Part shown: piece after piece, positions 37,031 through 46,223 of the stretch
Position numbering within the stretch: the stretch's first letter is position 1
How the letters are laid out: the number at the start of each line of letters is the position of its first letter
From: Pseudomonas beijingensis
Lineage (GTDB): Bacteria; Pseudomonadota; Gammaproteobacteria; Pseudomonadales; Pseudomonadaceae
Length of the DNA stretch: 64,000 bases
Assembly (NCBI RefSeq): GCF_030687295.1
Contig: NZ_CP117425.1
Location: forward strand, 2,980,001-3,044,000
Reading direction: 5' to 3'
Program-made: the position numbers and the translations under genes
The notes under the pieces: generated by a model
What the model was told of the DNA's origin: nothing
Database searches by the model: none
What the model saw: only the letters and a program-made list of their open reading frames with translations

Positions 37031-37080
37031 AAAAAAGCGCCGTGTCCGGGCTCAGGAGACCGGACGACGACGCCGTTGTC
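37031..37080 (-). terminator. Terminator directly upstream of nasS (possible attenuator)
   Basis: On the minus strand GCGTCGT-(C)-GTCCGG pairs with CCGGAC-ACGGCGC around a 10-base loop and is followed by TTTTTT, 19 bases before the nasS start. Just upstream, GAC-AACGGC-GTC (37069-37080) forms a short hexaloop with A1 and G4 that overlaps the terminator 5' arm. The loop is identical to one in the transporter leader. Its stem has only three pairs and no clear partner hairpin was found. No other minus-strand gene lies nearby for it to terminate. Confidence 0.6.
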
Positions 37081-37202
37081 CCTTAAAACAGTGTGGCACT
37101 CATTCCGTCGCTGGCATGGGCGCTGATGACCAAAAGGGTGCAAGGCATATGCCAGCGCTATCGTTTTGTGCGGGCGCCTCGCTTGAGCCGCCGTTGCCCG
37201 GC

Positions 37203-37208
37203 TATAAT
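37203..37208 (+). promoter_or_regulatory. -10 element of pyrD
   Basis: A perfect TATAAT lies 36 bases before the pyrD ATG. The best -35 candidate (TTGAGC at 37183) is only 14 bases away, so the -35 element is weak or different. Confidence 0.5.
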
Positions 37209-37244
37209 CGCCGCCTCATTTCGTCGCCCGAGTCAAAGCCGCCC

Positions 37245-38264
37245 ATGTACACCCTGGCCCGTGAACTGCTGTTCAAACTCTCCCCGGAAACTTCCCACGA
37301 CCTGTCCCTGGACTTGATCGGCGCGGGCGGACGCCTCGGCCTCAACGGTTTGCTGTGCAAGGCGCCGGTGAAATTGCCGGTGACGGTCATGGGCCTGGAG
37401 TTTCCCAACCCGGTCGGGTTGGCGGCGGGCCTGGACAAGAATGGCGCGGCCATCGACGGCTTCGCCCAGTTGGGTTTCGGTTTCGTGGAAATCGGCACCG
37501 TCACTCCGCGCCCGCAGCCGGGCAACCCCAAGCCACGGCTCTTCCGCCTGCCGCAAGCCGAGGCGATCATCAATCGCATGGGCTTCAACAACCTGGGCGT
37601 CGACAACCTGCTGGCCCGCGTGGCCGCGGCCAAATACAAGGGCGTGCTCGGCATCAACATCGGCAAGAACTTCGACACGCCGGTGGAGCGCGCCGTCGAC
37701 GACTACCTGATCTGCCTGGACAAGGTCTACGCCCACGCCAGCTACGTGACCGTCAACGTCAGCTCTCCCAACACCCCGGGGCTGCGCAGCCTGCAATTCG
37801 GTGATTCCCTCAAGCAACTACTGGCCGACCTGGCCCGGCGTCGCGCGGAACTGGCTTTGACCCATGGTCGGCATGTGCCACTGGCGATCAAGATCGCCCC
37901 GGACATGACCGACGAAGAGACCAGCCAGGTGGCCCAGGCCCTGATCGAGACGGGCATGGACGCGGTGATCGCCACCAACACGACCCTGGGGCGCGAAGGC
38001 GTCGAAGGGCTGGAGCACGGTGACGAGGCGGGCGGTTTGTCTGGCGCGCCCGTGCGTGACAAGAGCACCCACACCGTGAAGGTGCTGGCCGCTGAGTTGG
38101 CGGGGCGCTTGCCGATCATCGCGGCGGGCGGGATTACCGAAGGCAGGCATGCCGCCGAGAAGATCACCGCCGGGGCGAGCCTGGTGCAGGTTTACTCGGG
38201 CTTCATCTACAAGGGGCCGGCGTTGATTCGTGAGTCGGTGGATGCGATTGCGGCGTTGGGTTGA
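37245..38264 (+). CDS. pyrD: Dihydroorotate dehydrogenase (quinone), class 2
   Basis: The protein has 339 residues. Signatures are [10 protein letters not shown] near residue 60, [33 protein letters not shown] and [23 protein letters not shown] FMN phosphate binding (LPIIAAGGI). The serine base of class 2 enzymes is in [11 protein letters not shown]. Start ATG 37245 gives the N-terminal membrane-associating helix ([12 protein letters not shown]). It oxidises dihydroorotate to orotate in pyrimidine synthesis with ubiquinone as acceptor, on the inner face of the membrane. Confidence 0.96.
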   Translation: MYTLARELLFKLSPETSHDLSLDLIGAGGRLGLNGLLCKAPVKLPVTVMGLEFPNPVGLAAGLDKNGAAIDGFAQLGFGFVEIGTVTPRPQPGNPKPRLFRLPQAEAIINRMGFNNLGVDNLLARVAAAKYKGVLGINIGKNFDTPVERAVDDYLICLDKVYAHASYVTVNVSSPNTPGLRSLQFGDSLKQLLADLARRRAELALTHGRHVPLAIKIAPDMTDEETSQVAQALIETGMDAVIATNTTLGREGVEGLEHGDEAGGLSGAPVRDKSTHTVKVLAAELAGRLPIIAAGGITEGRHAAEKITAGASLVQVYSGFIYKGPALIRESVDAIAALG

Positions 38265-38301
38265 TTCAGGAGTGCTCGGCTCTATTGTGGCGAGCAGGTT
38301 T

Positions 38302-38392
38302 TCTGTGGGAGCAAAGCTTGCTCGCGATAAGGTCGCCTCGGTTCCAGACAGACCGCGTTGTCTTCATCGCGGGCAAGCCTTGCTCCCACAGG
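38302..38392. repeat. REPIN-like doublet (mixed variants)
   Basis: A GTGGGAGCAAAGCTTGCTCGC copy faces an inverted copy of the GCGGGCAAGCCTTGCTCCCAC type. The two arms belong to different sequence variants, as if recombined or independently mutated. Confidence 0.75.
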
Positions 38393-38436
38393 GCCTCGCC
38401 ACAACATGTTGCAACTCAAGTTAATAACCCAGGCAT

Positions 38437-38464
38437 TAAAAAGGGCTCCTCGAAGGAGCCCCCT
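38437..38464 (-). terminator. Intrinsic terminator of rmf (possibly bidirectional with pyrD)
   Basis: GGGCTCCT-CGA-AGGAGCCC with five A before it on the plus strand, giving TTTTT after the hairpin on the minus strand. It ends the rmf transcript about 90 bases after the stop codon and may also stop pyrD read-through. Confidence 0.8.
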
Positions 38465-38552
38465 GGGCCGTAGCCCGCCGCCCGGATGGGACGTGCGTGG
38501 TTAAATCGATATGGGTTTCAAATTGTCGAGTTCTTGAGTATTAAGCCCTGTG

Positions 38553-38768
38553 TCAGCCGACGGCGTGAAGTTCGTTGAGTCTATGGATACCCGCAGTGCC
38601 GGTCATACCGTCCCAGTTGTCGCCGCGTCCTTCTCGCCAGCCATTGATCCAGGCTTGACGTACCGACGGTAGAGTAAAGGGGCAAAGCTCACGGGATTTA
38701 CCACCAACGCCATATTGGTAACCACGTAAAAATGCTCTTTCCAACGGATCACGCTTAAGTCTTCTCAT
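38553..38768 (-). CDS. rmf: Ribosome modulation factor
   Basis: The protein has 71 residues. It is small and basic, with the Rmf signature MRRLKRDPLERAFLRGYQYG and CPFTLPSVRQAWINGWREGR. It binds the 30S subunit near the anti-Shine-Dalgarno and promotes 100S ribosome dimers in stationary phase. It is convergent with pyrD and has a long structured leader. Synteny pyrD-rmf-rlmL matches PA3050-PA3048. Confidence 0.95.
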   Translation of the reverse strand: MRRLKRDPLERAFLRGYQYGVGGKSRELCPFTLPSVRQAWINGWREGRGDNWDGMTGTAGIHRLNELHAVG

Positions 38769-38806
38769 AGGGTGTTGCCCTCACTTGTTGACTGTTACTT
38801 AGCGTC

Positions 38807-38899
38807 GACCTCTATCGAGGCCGGGGCAGAATCATTCTGCCGTTGGTGGCTCGTTGCCGGCGTGACGAGCCGAGGTGTTGACGCCGTTGCGACGTCAAC
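38807..38899 (-). ncRNA. Structured rmf 5' leader (rmf RNA motif candidate)
   Basis: On the minus strand four stem-loops follow each other upstream of rmf: GTTGACG-N9-CGTCAAC (38877-38899), GGCTCGT-N10-ACGAGCC (38848-38871), GGCAGAA-TGA-TTCTGCC (38825-38841), and GGCCTC-GATA-GAGGTC (38807-38822, GNRA-type loop, one G-U). The first three stems are perfect 7-pair inverted repeats. A conserved rmf RNA motif in Pseudomonas 5' regions has been described by comparative genomics; this matches it by position, but I cannot check the consensus. Confidence 0.65.
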
Positions 38900-39299
38900 C
38901 TGTGTTGAGTTCTAACCAAAGCGTCACAGGGATGGAATGATCGTTTTGTCATAAGCACGTAACAGTAAAGATGTTAGGGCGATAAGTAACTTCATGTTCA
39001 TTGACCGCTTTTGAGCAAGACCCCTGTATGATCGGCCCTGCGCCAAAGGGGACGGCCTTTCCTTGAATGAGAATGTCCCCCTGTTGCACTCAGGTACTAT
39101 TCGACGAAAGGGTCGAGTTTTCACAATTTGTTGCACAGAATTTTTTACCTGCCTTCGCATCAAAGCTCTTTTAACCTGAGCGGCGAGGGCGGCACGGCAC
39201 ACATTCGTGCCACGCGGGTGCTCTTGAGAAAAGCACCTGACTGAACCCGGCCCGGCAATGCGTTGCCCGGCCCACTTAGCCAAAGGCTCTGGAAACCCC
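38900..39299. other. Non-coding region between rmf and rlmKL
   Basis: About 400 bases with no supported gene. It should hold the rmf promoter (minus strand) and the rlmKL promoter. AT-rich patches occur near 38930-39010 and 39120-39180. An inverted repeat GGGCAACG/CGTTGCCC-like (CCCGGCAATGCGTTGCCCGG, near 39248-39271) lies just before rlmKL. Confidence 0.4.
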
Positions 39300-41570
39300 A
39301 TGTCCGATCGTTTCGAACTCTTCCTCACCTGCCCCAAGGGCCTCGAAGGCCTGCTGATCGAGGAAGCCGTCGGGCTTGGCCTTGAAGAGGCGCGCGAGCA
39401 CACCTCGGCCGTGCGCGGCATGGCCGACATGGAAACGGCTTATCGCCTGTGCCTGTGGTCGCGCCTGGCCAACCGCGTGTTGCTGGTGCTCAAGCGCTTC
39501 CCGATGAAGGATGCCGAAGACCTGTACCACGGTGTGCTGGATGTCGACTGGCAAGACCATATGCTGGCCGATGGCACCTTGGCAGTGGAGTTCAGCGGTC
39601 ATGGTTCGGGCATCGACAACACCCACTTCGGCGCCTTGAAGGTCAAGGATGCCATCGTCGACAAGCTGCGCACGCCATCGGGCGAGCGACCGTCCATCGA
39701 CAAGCTCAACCCGGACCTGCGCATCCACCTGCGCCTGGACCGTGGCGAAGCGATCCTCTCCCTCGACCTTTCCGGCCACAGCCTGCACCAGCGCGGTTAT
39801 CGCCTGCAGCAAGGCGCCGCGCCGCTGAAGGAAAACCTCGCCGCCGCGATTCTGATCCGCGCCGGTTGGCCGCGCATTGCCGCTGAAGGCGGGGCGCTGG
39901 CCGACCCAATGTGCGGTGTCGGCACGTTCCTGGTGGAAGCCGGCATGATCGCCGCCGACATGGCGCCGAACCTGCGTCGCCAGCAGTGGGGCTTCACCGC
40001 CTGGCTCGGCCACGTGCCGGCGTTGTGGAAGAAGCTCCACGAAGAGGCCAGCGAACGCGCCGCCGCCGGGCTGGCCAAGCCGCCGTTGTGGATTCGCGGC
40101 TACGAAGCCGACCCACGGCTCATCCAACCGGGCCGCAACAACGTCGAGCGGGCGGGCCTGAGCGAGTGGATCAAGATCTATCAGGGCGAAGTTGCCACCT
40201 TCGAACCGCGTCCGGATCAGAACCAGAAAGGCCTGGTGATCTGCAACCCGCCGTACGGCGAGCGTCTGGGCGACGAAGCCAGCCTGCTTTATCTCTACCA
40301 GAACCTGGGCGAACGCCTGCGCCAGGCGTGCCTGAACTGGGAGGCGGCGGTGTTTACCGGTGCGCCGGACCTGGGCAAGCGCATGGGCATTCGCAGCCAC
40401 AAGCAGTATTCGTTCTGGAACGGCGCCTTGCCGTGCAAGTTGTTGCTGATCAAGGTCCTGCCGGACCAGTTCGTCACTGGCGAGCGTCGCACCCCGGAGC
40501 AACGCCAGGCCGAGCGCGAGCAAGCCGCTTACGATCAAGCCCCCGAAGTGCCGCAAGAGCGCCAGTACAACAAGAACGGTAACCCGATCAAACCGGCGCC
40601 GGCACCGGCCCCTGTGGTCGAGCAGGCGCGGTTGAGCGAAGGCGGGCAGATGTTCGCCAATCGCCTGCAAAAGAACCTCAAGTTGCTGAGTAAATGGGCC
40701 AAGCGTGAAGGTGTGGACTGCTACCGGGTCTACGATGCCGACATGCCGGAATACTCCATGGCCATCGACCTCTATCACGACTGGGTTCACGTCCAGGAAT
40801 ACGTCGCACCGAAGTCCATCGACCCGGAAAAGGCCTCGGCCCGGCTGTTCGACGCCCTGGCGGCGATTCCCCAGGCGCTGAACGTGGACAAGAGCCGCGT
40901 GGTGATCAAGCGCCGCGAGCGTCAGAGCGGCACCAAGCAGTACGAGCGCCAGAGCGCCCAGGGCAAGTTCACCGAGGTCAACGAAGGCGGCGTGAAGCTG
41001 CTGGTCAACCTTACCGATTACCTGGACACCGGGCTGTTCCTCGATCATCGACCGATGCGTCTGCGGATCCAGAAAGAGGCCGCCGGCAAGCGTTTCCTCA
41101 ACCTGTTCTGCTACACCGCGACCGCCAGCGTCCACGCCGCCAAGGGGGGAGCCCGGAGCACCACCAGTGTCGACTTGTCGAAAACCTACCTGGACTGGGC
41201 GCGGCGCAACTTGTCGCTCAATGGTTTTTCCGACAAGAACCGCCTGGAGCAGGGTGACGTGATGGCATGGCTGGAAGCCAGTCGTGACGAGTACGACCTG
41301 ATCTTCATCGACCCGCCGACCTTCTCCAACTCCAAGCGCATGGAAGGCGTGTTTGACGTGCAGCGCGATCACGTGCAGTTGCTGGACCTGGCCATGGCGC
41401 GCCTGGCCCCGGGCGGTGTGCTGTATTTCTCCAACAACTTCCGCAAGTTCCAACTCGAGGACAACCTCGGCGAGCGCTATGCGGTGGAAGAAATCACCGC
41501 CAAGACGATTGATCCGGATTTCGCCCGCAACGGCAAGATCCACCGTGCCTGGAAAATCATGGCGCGTTGA
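39300..41570 (+). CDS. rlmL: Bifunctional 23S rRNA methyltransferase RlmKL (m2G2445 / m7G2069)
   Basis: The protein has 756 residues. The N-terminal half is RlmL with a THUMP domain and catalytic motif (ADPMCGVGTFLVEAG, VICNPPYGERLG). The C-terminal half is RlmK with SAM-binding FLNLFCYTATASVHAAKGGA and catalytic motif FIDPPTFSNS. A Pro/Ala-rich linker (KPAPAPAPVV) at about residues 435-445 joins them. The fused form is normal for gammaproteobacteria. ATG 39300 starts the family N-terminus MSDRFELFLTCPKGLE. Cytoplasmic rRNA modification of the large subunit. Confidence 0.95.
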   Translation: MSDRFELFLTCPKGLEGLLIEEAVGLGLEEAREHTSAVRGMADMETAYRLCLWSRLANRVLLVLKRFPMKDAEDLYHGVLDVDWQDHMLADGTLAVEFSGHGSGIDNTHFGALKVKDAIVDKLRTPSGERPSIDKLNPDLRIHLRLDRGEAILSLDLSGHSLHQRGYRLQQGAAPLKENLAAAILIRAGWPRIAAEGGALADPMCGVGTFLVEAGMIAADMAPNLRRQQWGFTAWLGHVPALWKKLHEEASERAAAGLAKPPLWIRGYEADPRLIQPGRNNVERAGLSEWIKIYQGEVATFEPRPDQNQKGLVICNPPYGERLGDEASLLYLYQNLGERLRQACLNWEAAVFTGAPDLGKRMGIRSHKQYSFWNGALPCKLLLIKVLPDQFVTGERRTPEQRQAEREQAAYDQAPEVPQERQYNKNGNPIKPAPAPAPVVEQARLSEGGQMFANRLQKNLKLLSKWAKREGVDCYRVYDADMPEYSMAIDLYHDWVHVQEYVAPKSIDPEKASARLFDALAAIPQALNVDKSRVVIKRRERQSGTKQYERQSAQGKFTEVNEGGVKLLVNLTDYLDTGLFLDHRPMRLRIQKEAAGKRFLNLFCYTATASVHAAKGGARSTTSVDLSKTYLDWARRNLSLNGFSDKNRLEQGDVMAWLEASRDEYDLIFIDPPTFSNSKRMEGVFDVQRDHVQLLDLAMARLAPGGVLYFSNNFRKFQLEDNLGERYAVEEITAKTIDPDFARNGKIHRAWKIMAR

Positions 41571-41711
41571 CTGGGCCTGATTGGATCCACGAAGCCTTGT
41601 AATTCAGGGCTTCTAGCCTCGTTTGGGGCTGGCTAAAGTGATGGCGAATAGCTATAACTTAGGCTGTGTCCAGGGTTGTATCTATGCCTGGTCCCTTTGC
41701 GGGTTGTATTT

Positions 41712-44096
41712 ATGGCATTGCATCAGGTGCGCCCCAGAATCCTGGGCTTTATCAGCGAAGATGTGTCGGCCTGGCTGGTGGCTTCGCTGGTGCTGCTGGC
41801 CGGTACCTTCCTGACCGGCGTGTTGAGCTGGGCGATGACGAACCTGTTCAATCAGCAATTGCGCCAGCGCTTCGAGTTGCACGTTGAGGAGCGCTTCAGC
41901 CGCATCGAGGAACAATTCCAGGACGAGGAGCTACTCCTCGGCAGCCTCGGGCGCTTCTTTGCCAACTCCGAAGACGTTTCCAACCGGGAATTCCGTGGCT
42001 ACGCCGACGCGCTGTTGCGCCGTACCCGGGCCTTCGTCTGGGCGCCCAGGGTGCTTCGCGACGAACGGCAAGCGTTCGAACAGCAGGCGCAGGCCGAAGG
42101 GGCTCCTCAATTTTCGATCCGCGAGGCGGATGGCAGCGGTGGCCTGCGGCAGGCCGCCGAACGGGACGAGTACGTTCCGGTGCTCTACATCCAGAGCCGG
42201 ACTCCCTACGGTGCACCGCTGGGCCTGGATCTGCTTTCCGAACCCTTGCGCCGTGCCACCCTCCAGCGGGCTCGCCAGCGCGGCGGGCTGGTGGCCTCGC
42301 AACCGCTGGACTTGATGGACGGCGACCCGGTGTCTACCCACGGAATATTGCTGGTCGCGCCAGTTATCAGGGAATCGGCCAATGAACCGTTCGGCTACGT
42401 GGTGGCGGCTATCAGTATGTCGCAACTGGTGGGCGACGGACTGCCGGCGTCCAGTCACGACAATCTGTCGATGCGGGTCGTGGACCTGTCTGCCGAAAAC
42501 GGTGCGCAGACGCTGTTCGAATCCCGCAACCAGCCGGGCCAGAGCGATTTGTCGGCGACCCGCCTGTTACGTCTGGCCGATCACGACTATCGGGTGGAGT
42601 TACGGCCCAGCCGGGTATTCCTGTCGACCAATCATTCTTCGGTCACCAGCCTGGTGATACTCGGCGGCTTGCTCAGCCTGCTGCTCAGCGCCTTGCTCTA
42701 TGTGCTGGTCAGCCAGCGGCAGCGGGCCTTGAAACTGGTCGAGCAACGCACCCGTGAACTGCGCGCCCGGGAGCAGGAGCTGCGCGGTACTCATGGCCAA
42801 TTGCGCGGCGTGCTGGATGCCGCGACCCAGGTCGCGATCATCGCCACGGACCTGCGCGGGGTCATCACCACCTTCAACGTCGGCGCCGAACAGATGCTCG
42901 GCTACCCGAGTTGCGAGGTGCTGCAAAGCATGACCCTGGAGAGCTTGCATGTGCCGCGCGAACTCCAGGCTCGGGCCGCCCAGCTTGGCGCGCGTTTTGG
43001 CAAACCGATTCCCACCTGCCACGCGATGTTGCTCGAGGGCGGCGAACAGGGTGGACAACAGGCGCGGGAATGGACGCTGGTGCGTCGCGATGGTAGCCAC
43101 CTGACCGTGAACATGCTGGCTACACCGATGCTCGATGACCAGGGGTTGTGGGTCGGGCACCTGGCGATCTGCATCGACATCACCGAACGCAAGCGCGTTC
43201 ACGAAGCGCTGGCGGCCCGTGATCTGTTGCTGAAAAAGCTCAGCGCCCACGTGCCCGGGGGGATCTACCAGTTCAAGATGGATTTCAATGATCGCTTCAG
43301 CGTGATCTATGCCAGCGACGGCATTCGTGACATCTATGAGCTGGAACCCGATGTACTGGTGCAGAACGCCGAGGCTATTTTCTCGCGTATTCACCCGTTG
43401 GACAGCACGCGCGTCCGTGCTTCGATTCGTGCTTCGGCCCATACCTTGAGCCCGTGGCGGGAAGAGTACCGGGTGCAATTGCCTTTACGCGGCCTGCGCT
43501 GGGTGCGCGGCGAGGCCACACCCGAGGAGTTGCCCGGCGGTGGGGTGTTGTGGCACGGCTACATCTCGGATATTTCCGACTTGAAACGGGTGGAAGAAGA
43601 ACTACGGGCCTTGTCCGTGACCGACGCTTTGACCGGCATTCGCAACCGTCGTTATTTCCAGGAGCGGCTGACCTCGGAGATGGTCCGGGTTGAGCGCGGT
43701 TCGGGGGGGCTGGCGGTCATCATGCTCGACATCGATCACTTCAAGCGCATCAACGACCAGCACGGCCATGCGGTGGGCGACCGGGTGTTGCAGGCGGTCT
43801 GCCAGCGCATCGCCCAACGGTTGCGCCGCACCGATGTGTTCTGTCGGTTGGGTGGGGAAGAGTTCGTGGTGCTGTGTCCGGACACTGACAGTGACAGCGC
43901 CTACTCTCTGGCGCTGGAGCTGTGGGAAGGCTTGCGGGCTGCGCCCATCGACGATGTGGGCGTTGTCACCGCCAGCTTCGGCATCGCCACTTGGCGTGCC
44001 GGGGAGGGCGCCGATGCGCTGCTGCTCAGGGCCGATTCAGGCGTGTACGCGGCCAAGCAGGCCGGGCGGGACCGGGTCGAGACGCAGTTGGGTTAG
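41712..44096 (+). CDS. CHASE-PAS-PAS-GGDEF diguanylate cyclase
   Basis: The protein has 794 residues. It has a membrane helix (about residues 20-42), a periplasmic CHASE-type sensor region (to about 300), a second helix (VTSLVILGGLLSLLLSALLYVLV), a short coiled coil, two PAS-like domains (about 365-490 and 510-625), and a GGDEF domain with active site GGEEF, preceded by an RxxD inhibitory site (RRTD). An active, product-inhibited diguanylate cyclase in the inner membrane is predicted. The periplasmic ligand is unknown. No EAL domain. Confidence 0.9.
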   Translation: MALHQVRPRILGFISEDVSAWLVASLVLLAGTFLTGVLSWAMTNLFNQQLRQRFELHVEERFSRIEEQFQDEELLLGSLGRFFANSEDVSNREFRGYADALLRRTRAFVWAPRVLRDERQAFEQQAQAEGAPQFSIREADGSGGLRQAAERDEYVPVLYIQSRTPYGAPLGLDLLSEPLRRATLQRARQRGGLVASQPLDLMDGDPVSTHGILLVAPVIRESANEPFGYVVAAISMSQLVGDGLPASSHDNLSMRVVDLSAENGAQTLFESRNQPGQSDLSATRLLRLADHDYRVELRPSRVFLSTNHSSVTSLVILGGLLSLLLSALLYVLVSQRQRALKLVEQRTRELRAREQELRGTHGQLRGVLDAATQVAIIATDLRGVITTFNVGAEQMLGYPSCEVLQSMTLESLHVPRELQARAAQLGARFGKPIPTCHAMLLEGGEQGGQQAREWTLVRRDGSHLTVNMLATPMLDDQGLWVGHLAICIDITERKRVHEALAARDLLLKKLSAHVPGGIYQFKMDFNDRFSVIYASDGIRDIYELEPDVLVQNAEAIFSRIHPLDSTRVRASIRASAHTLSPWREEYRVQLPLRGLRWVRGEATPEELPGGGVLWHGYISDISDLKRVEEELRALSVTDALTGIRNRRYFQERLTSEMVRVERGSGGLAVIMLDIDHFKRINDQHGHAVGDRVLQAVCQRIAQRLRRTDVFCRLGGEEFVVLCPDTDSDSAYSLALELWEGLRAAPIDDVGVVTASFGIATWRAGEGADALLLRADSGVYAAKQAGRDRVETQLG

Positions 44097-44123
44097 CCAT
44101 TTTGGCCGGGTCTGGGGGCGAAA

Positions 44124-44483
44124 GGTGTGGGAGCGGGCTTGCTCGCGAATGCGGTGTAACATTCAAGCATTGCATTGGCTGACACGCCGCCTTCGCGAGC
44201 AAGCCCGCTCCCACAGTTGATCTTCAGTGGGCAAAAAATCTGTGCTCGACACAAATCCCCTGTGGGAGCGAGCTTGCTCGCGATAGCGTCAGGCCAGCCA
44301 CATCCCCATCAACTGACCGACCGAATCGCGAGCAAGCTCGCTCCCACACTTGATCTTCAGTGGGCCCAACATTCGTGTTCGACACAGATCCACTGTGGGA
44401 GCGAGCTTGCTCGCGATAGCGGTATGTCATTCAGCATCGATGTTTGCTGACCGACCGCATCGCGAGCAGGCTCGCTCCCACAT
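44124..44483. repeat. Tandem array of three REPINs
   Basis: Three doublets at 44125-44214 (GCGGGC type), 44260-44347 and 44395-44482 (GCGAGC type), at about 135-base period. The joining spacers are also related: TGATCTTCAGTGGGC then a TGCTCGACACA / TGTTCGACACA stretch before the next CTGTGGGAG. This fills the 428-base gap between two convergent genes (diguanylate cyclase and dacB). No coding sequence is supported. Confidence 0.9.
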
Positions 44484-44524
44484 TTGTACCTCTGATCACC
44501 ACTGAATCTGTGGTGAGTCGGGGG

Positions 44525-45991
44525 TCAGAGCACCGAAGCCGTCTGTGACAGTTTCGGCTGGCGGTACAGGTCCAGCAACACCTGGTCCAGCACTGACGAA
44601 GCGCCCCATGGCTTCGGATCGTTGAGGATCGCCACCACCGCCCAGGTGTTGCCATTGATGTCGCGGCTGTAGCCGGCGATGGCGCGGACAGTGTTCAGGG
44701 TCCCGGTCTTGACGTGGGCCTCGCCGGCCATGGCGGTGGTCTTCAGGCGTCTGCGCATGGTGCCGTCGGTGCCGGCAATTGGCATCGAACTGATGAACTC
44801 CGCCGAATACGGGCTGCGCCAGGCGGCTTGCAGCATCGCGGCCATTTCCCGGGCGCTGACCCGCTCGGCGCGGGACAGGCCGGAGCCGTTCTCCATTACC
44901 AGGTGCGGTGCGGTGATGCCTTTCTTGGCCAGCCACTGGCGCACCACCCGTTGCGCGGCCTTGGCGTCATCGCCGTCGGCTTCGTTACGGAACTGCGCGC
45001 CGAGGCTCAGGAACAGTTGCTGGGCCATGGTGTTGTTACTGTATTTGTTGATGTCGCGGATGATCTCCGCCAGGTCCGGAGAGAATGCCCGGGCCAGCAC
45101 CTTGGCGTTGCTCGGGGTAGCGGCCAGGCGGTCCTTGCCCTGGATGCTGCCACCCAGTTCCTTCCAGATCGCCCGCACGGCGCCAGCGGTGTAGGTGGCA
45201 TGGTCCAGCAGCGACAGGTAGGTCTGGGAGCTGCAACCGTCACCGAGCTGGCCGCCGACGGTCACCGTCACGCTGCCGTCCGCCTGTGGCACCGGGTTGT
45301 AGCGCACGCCGCCGGCGCATTGTTTGGAATTGACCGCCTTGACCTGATTTTCTATGCGGATGCTGGCAATCGGCGGTTCCACCGACACCAGGACCCGGCC
45401 GCCGTCGTTGCGGGCGACGAAGCGCAGGGCCTTGAGGTTGACCAGCAACGAGTCGGGCTTGACCAGGAATGGCTTGTTTTCGTCGTTGCCGTCGTCGTTG
45501 AATTCGGGCAGTTGCGGCTGGATGAAGAAACTGCGGTCCAGGACCAGGTCGCCGGTGATCTGCTGCACGCCGTTGGCCCGCAGGTCGCGCATCAGCAACC
45601 AGAGTTTTTCCATGTTCAGCTTGGGATCGCCGCCGCCCTTGAGGTATAGGTTGCCGTTGAGGATCCCGCCGCTGAGGGTGCCGTCGGTGTAGAACTCGGT
45701 TTTCCACTGGTGATTGGGGCCGAGCATTTCCAGGGCCGCGTAGGTGGTCACCAGTTTCATCGTGGAAGCGGGGTTGACCGAGACGTCGGCGTTGTACAAG
45801 GTCGGGGTGCCGGGACCATTGAGCGGCACCATCACCAGGGACAGGGCGTCGTTCTGCAGCTTGCTGGCCTTGAGGGCCTTTTGCACGTTGAGCGACAGGG
45901 CAGTGTTGATCGTGGCGGCGTGGGCGGTGACAGGGAGGGCCAGGGGAAGAAGAAGGCTGGCCAGAAGCAGTGGACGCAAAGATTTGATCAT
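44525..45991 (-). CDS. dacB: D-alanyl-D-alanine carboxypeptidase/endopeptidase (PBP4)
   Basis: The protein has 488 residues. It has a signal peptide (MIKSLRPLLLASLLLPLALPVTAHA) and peptidase S13 motifs: SxxK as STMK near residue 76, SxN as SNN in DINKYSNNTMAQ, and KTG in AHVKTGTLN. Periplasmic class C penicillin-binding protein that trims peptidoglycan stem peptides. In P. aeruginosa loss of dacB raises AmpC expression. Matches PA3047 by synteny. Confidence 0.95.
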   Translation of the reverse strand: MIKSLRPLLLASLLLPLALPVTAHAATINTALSLNVQKALKASKLQNDALSLVMVPLNGPGTPTLYNADVSVNPASTMKLVTTYAALEMLGPNHQWKTEFYTDGTLSGGILNGNLYLKGGGDPKLNMEKLWLLMRDLRANGVQQITGDLVLDRSFFIQPQLPEFNDDGNDENKPFLVKPDSLLVNLKALRFVARNDGGRVLVSVEPPIASIRIENQVKAVNSKQCAGGVRYNPVPQADGSVTVTVGGQLGDGCSSQTYLSLLDHATYTAGAVRAIWKELGGSIQGKDRLAATPSNAKVLARAFSPDLAEIIRDINKYSNNTMAQQLFLSLGAQFRNEADGDDAKAAQRVVRQWLAKKGITAPHLVMENGSGLSRAERVSAREMAAMLQAAWRSPYSAEFISSMPIAGTDGTMRRRLKTTAMAGEAHVKTGTLNTVRAIAGYSRDINGNTWAVVAILNDPKPWGASSVLDQVLLDLYRQPKLSQTASVL

Positions 45992-46075
45992 TTGAAATAG
46001 AACCCTACGGGCGAGGGGGAAAAAACGAGGACATGAAAATGAACGTCCTCAACGGTCATGAAAGTGTCGGCATTA

Positions 46076-46101
46076 TGCCCCAAGCCGCAACGGCTTGGGC
46101 C
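46076..46101. repeat. Inverted repeat between dacB and yggL
   Basis: GCCCCAAGCCG...CGGCTTGGGC forms a strong stem of about ten pairs with a short loop in the divergent dacB/yggL gap. No T run follows on either strand, so it is not a normal terminator. It could be an operator or a leader structure. Confidence 0.45.
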
Positions 46102-46223
46102 GTGCCTGAGCCCTTCGGCTGCTATTTTTTACCGACGGTAGGCCGATACGCCCCGATCAGTCGGGCAATCGACGAGCCAAACTGGTAAAGTGCCGGCCGT
46201 TATTACTTATGAGGATTGTTCCA

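Noticed and set aside
38924..39430. Minus-strand open frame of 168 codons upstream of rmf
   Set aside because: It overlaps the rlmKL start, lacks a ribosome site and shows no family similarity; it lies in regulatory DNA.
44124..44483. Regularly spaced repeats that could suggest a CRISPR array
   Set aside because: The repeats are inverted REP palindromes with related spacers, and no cas gene is present.
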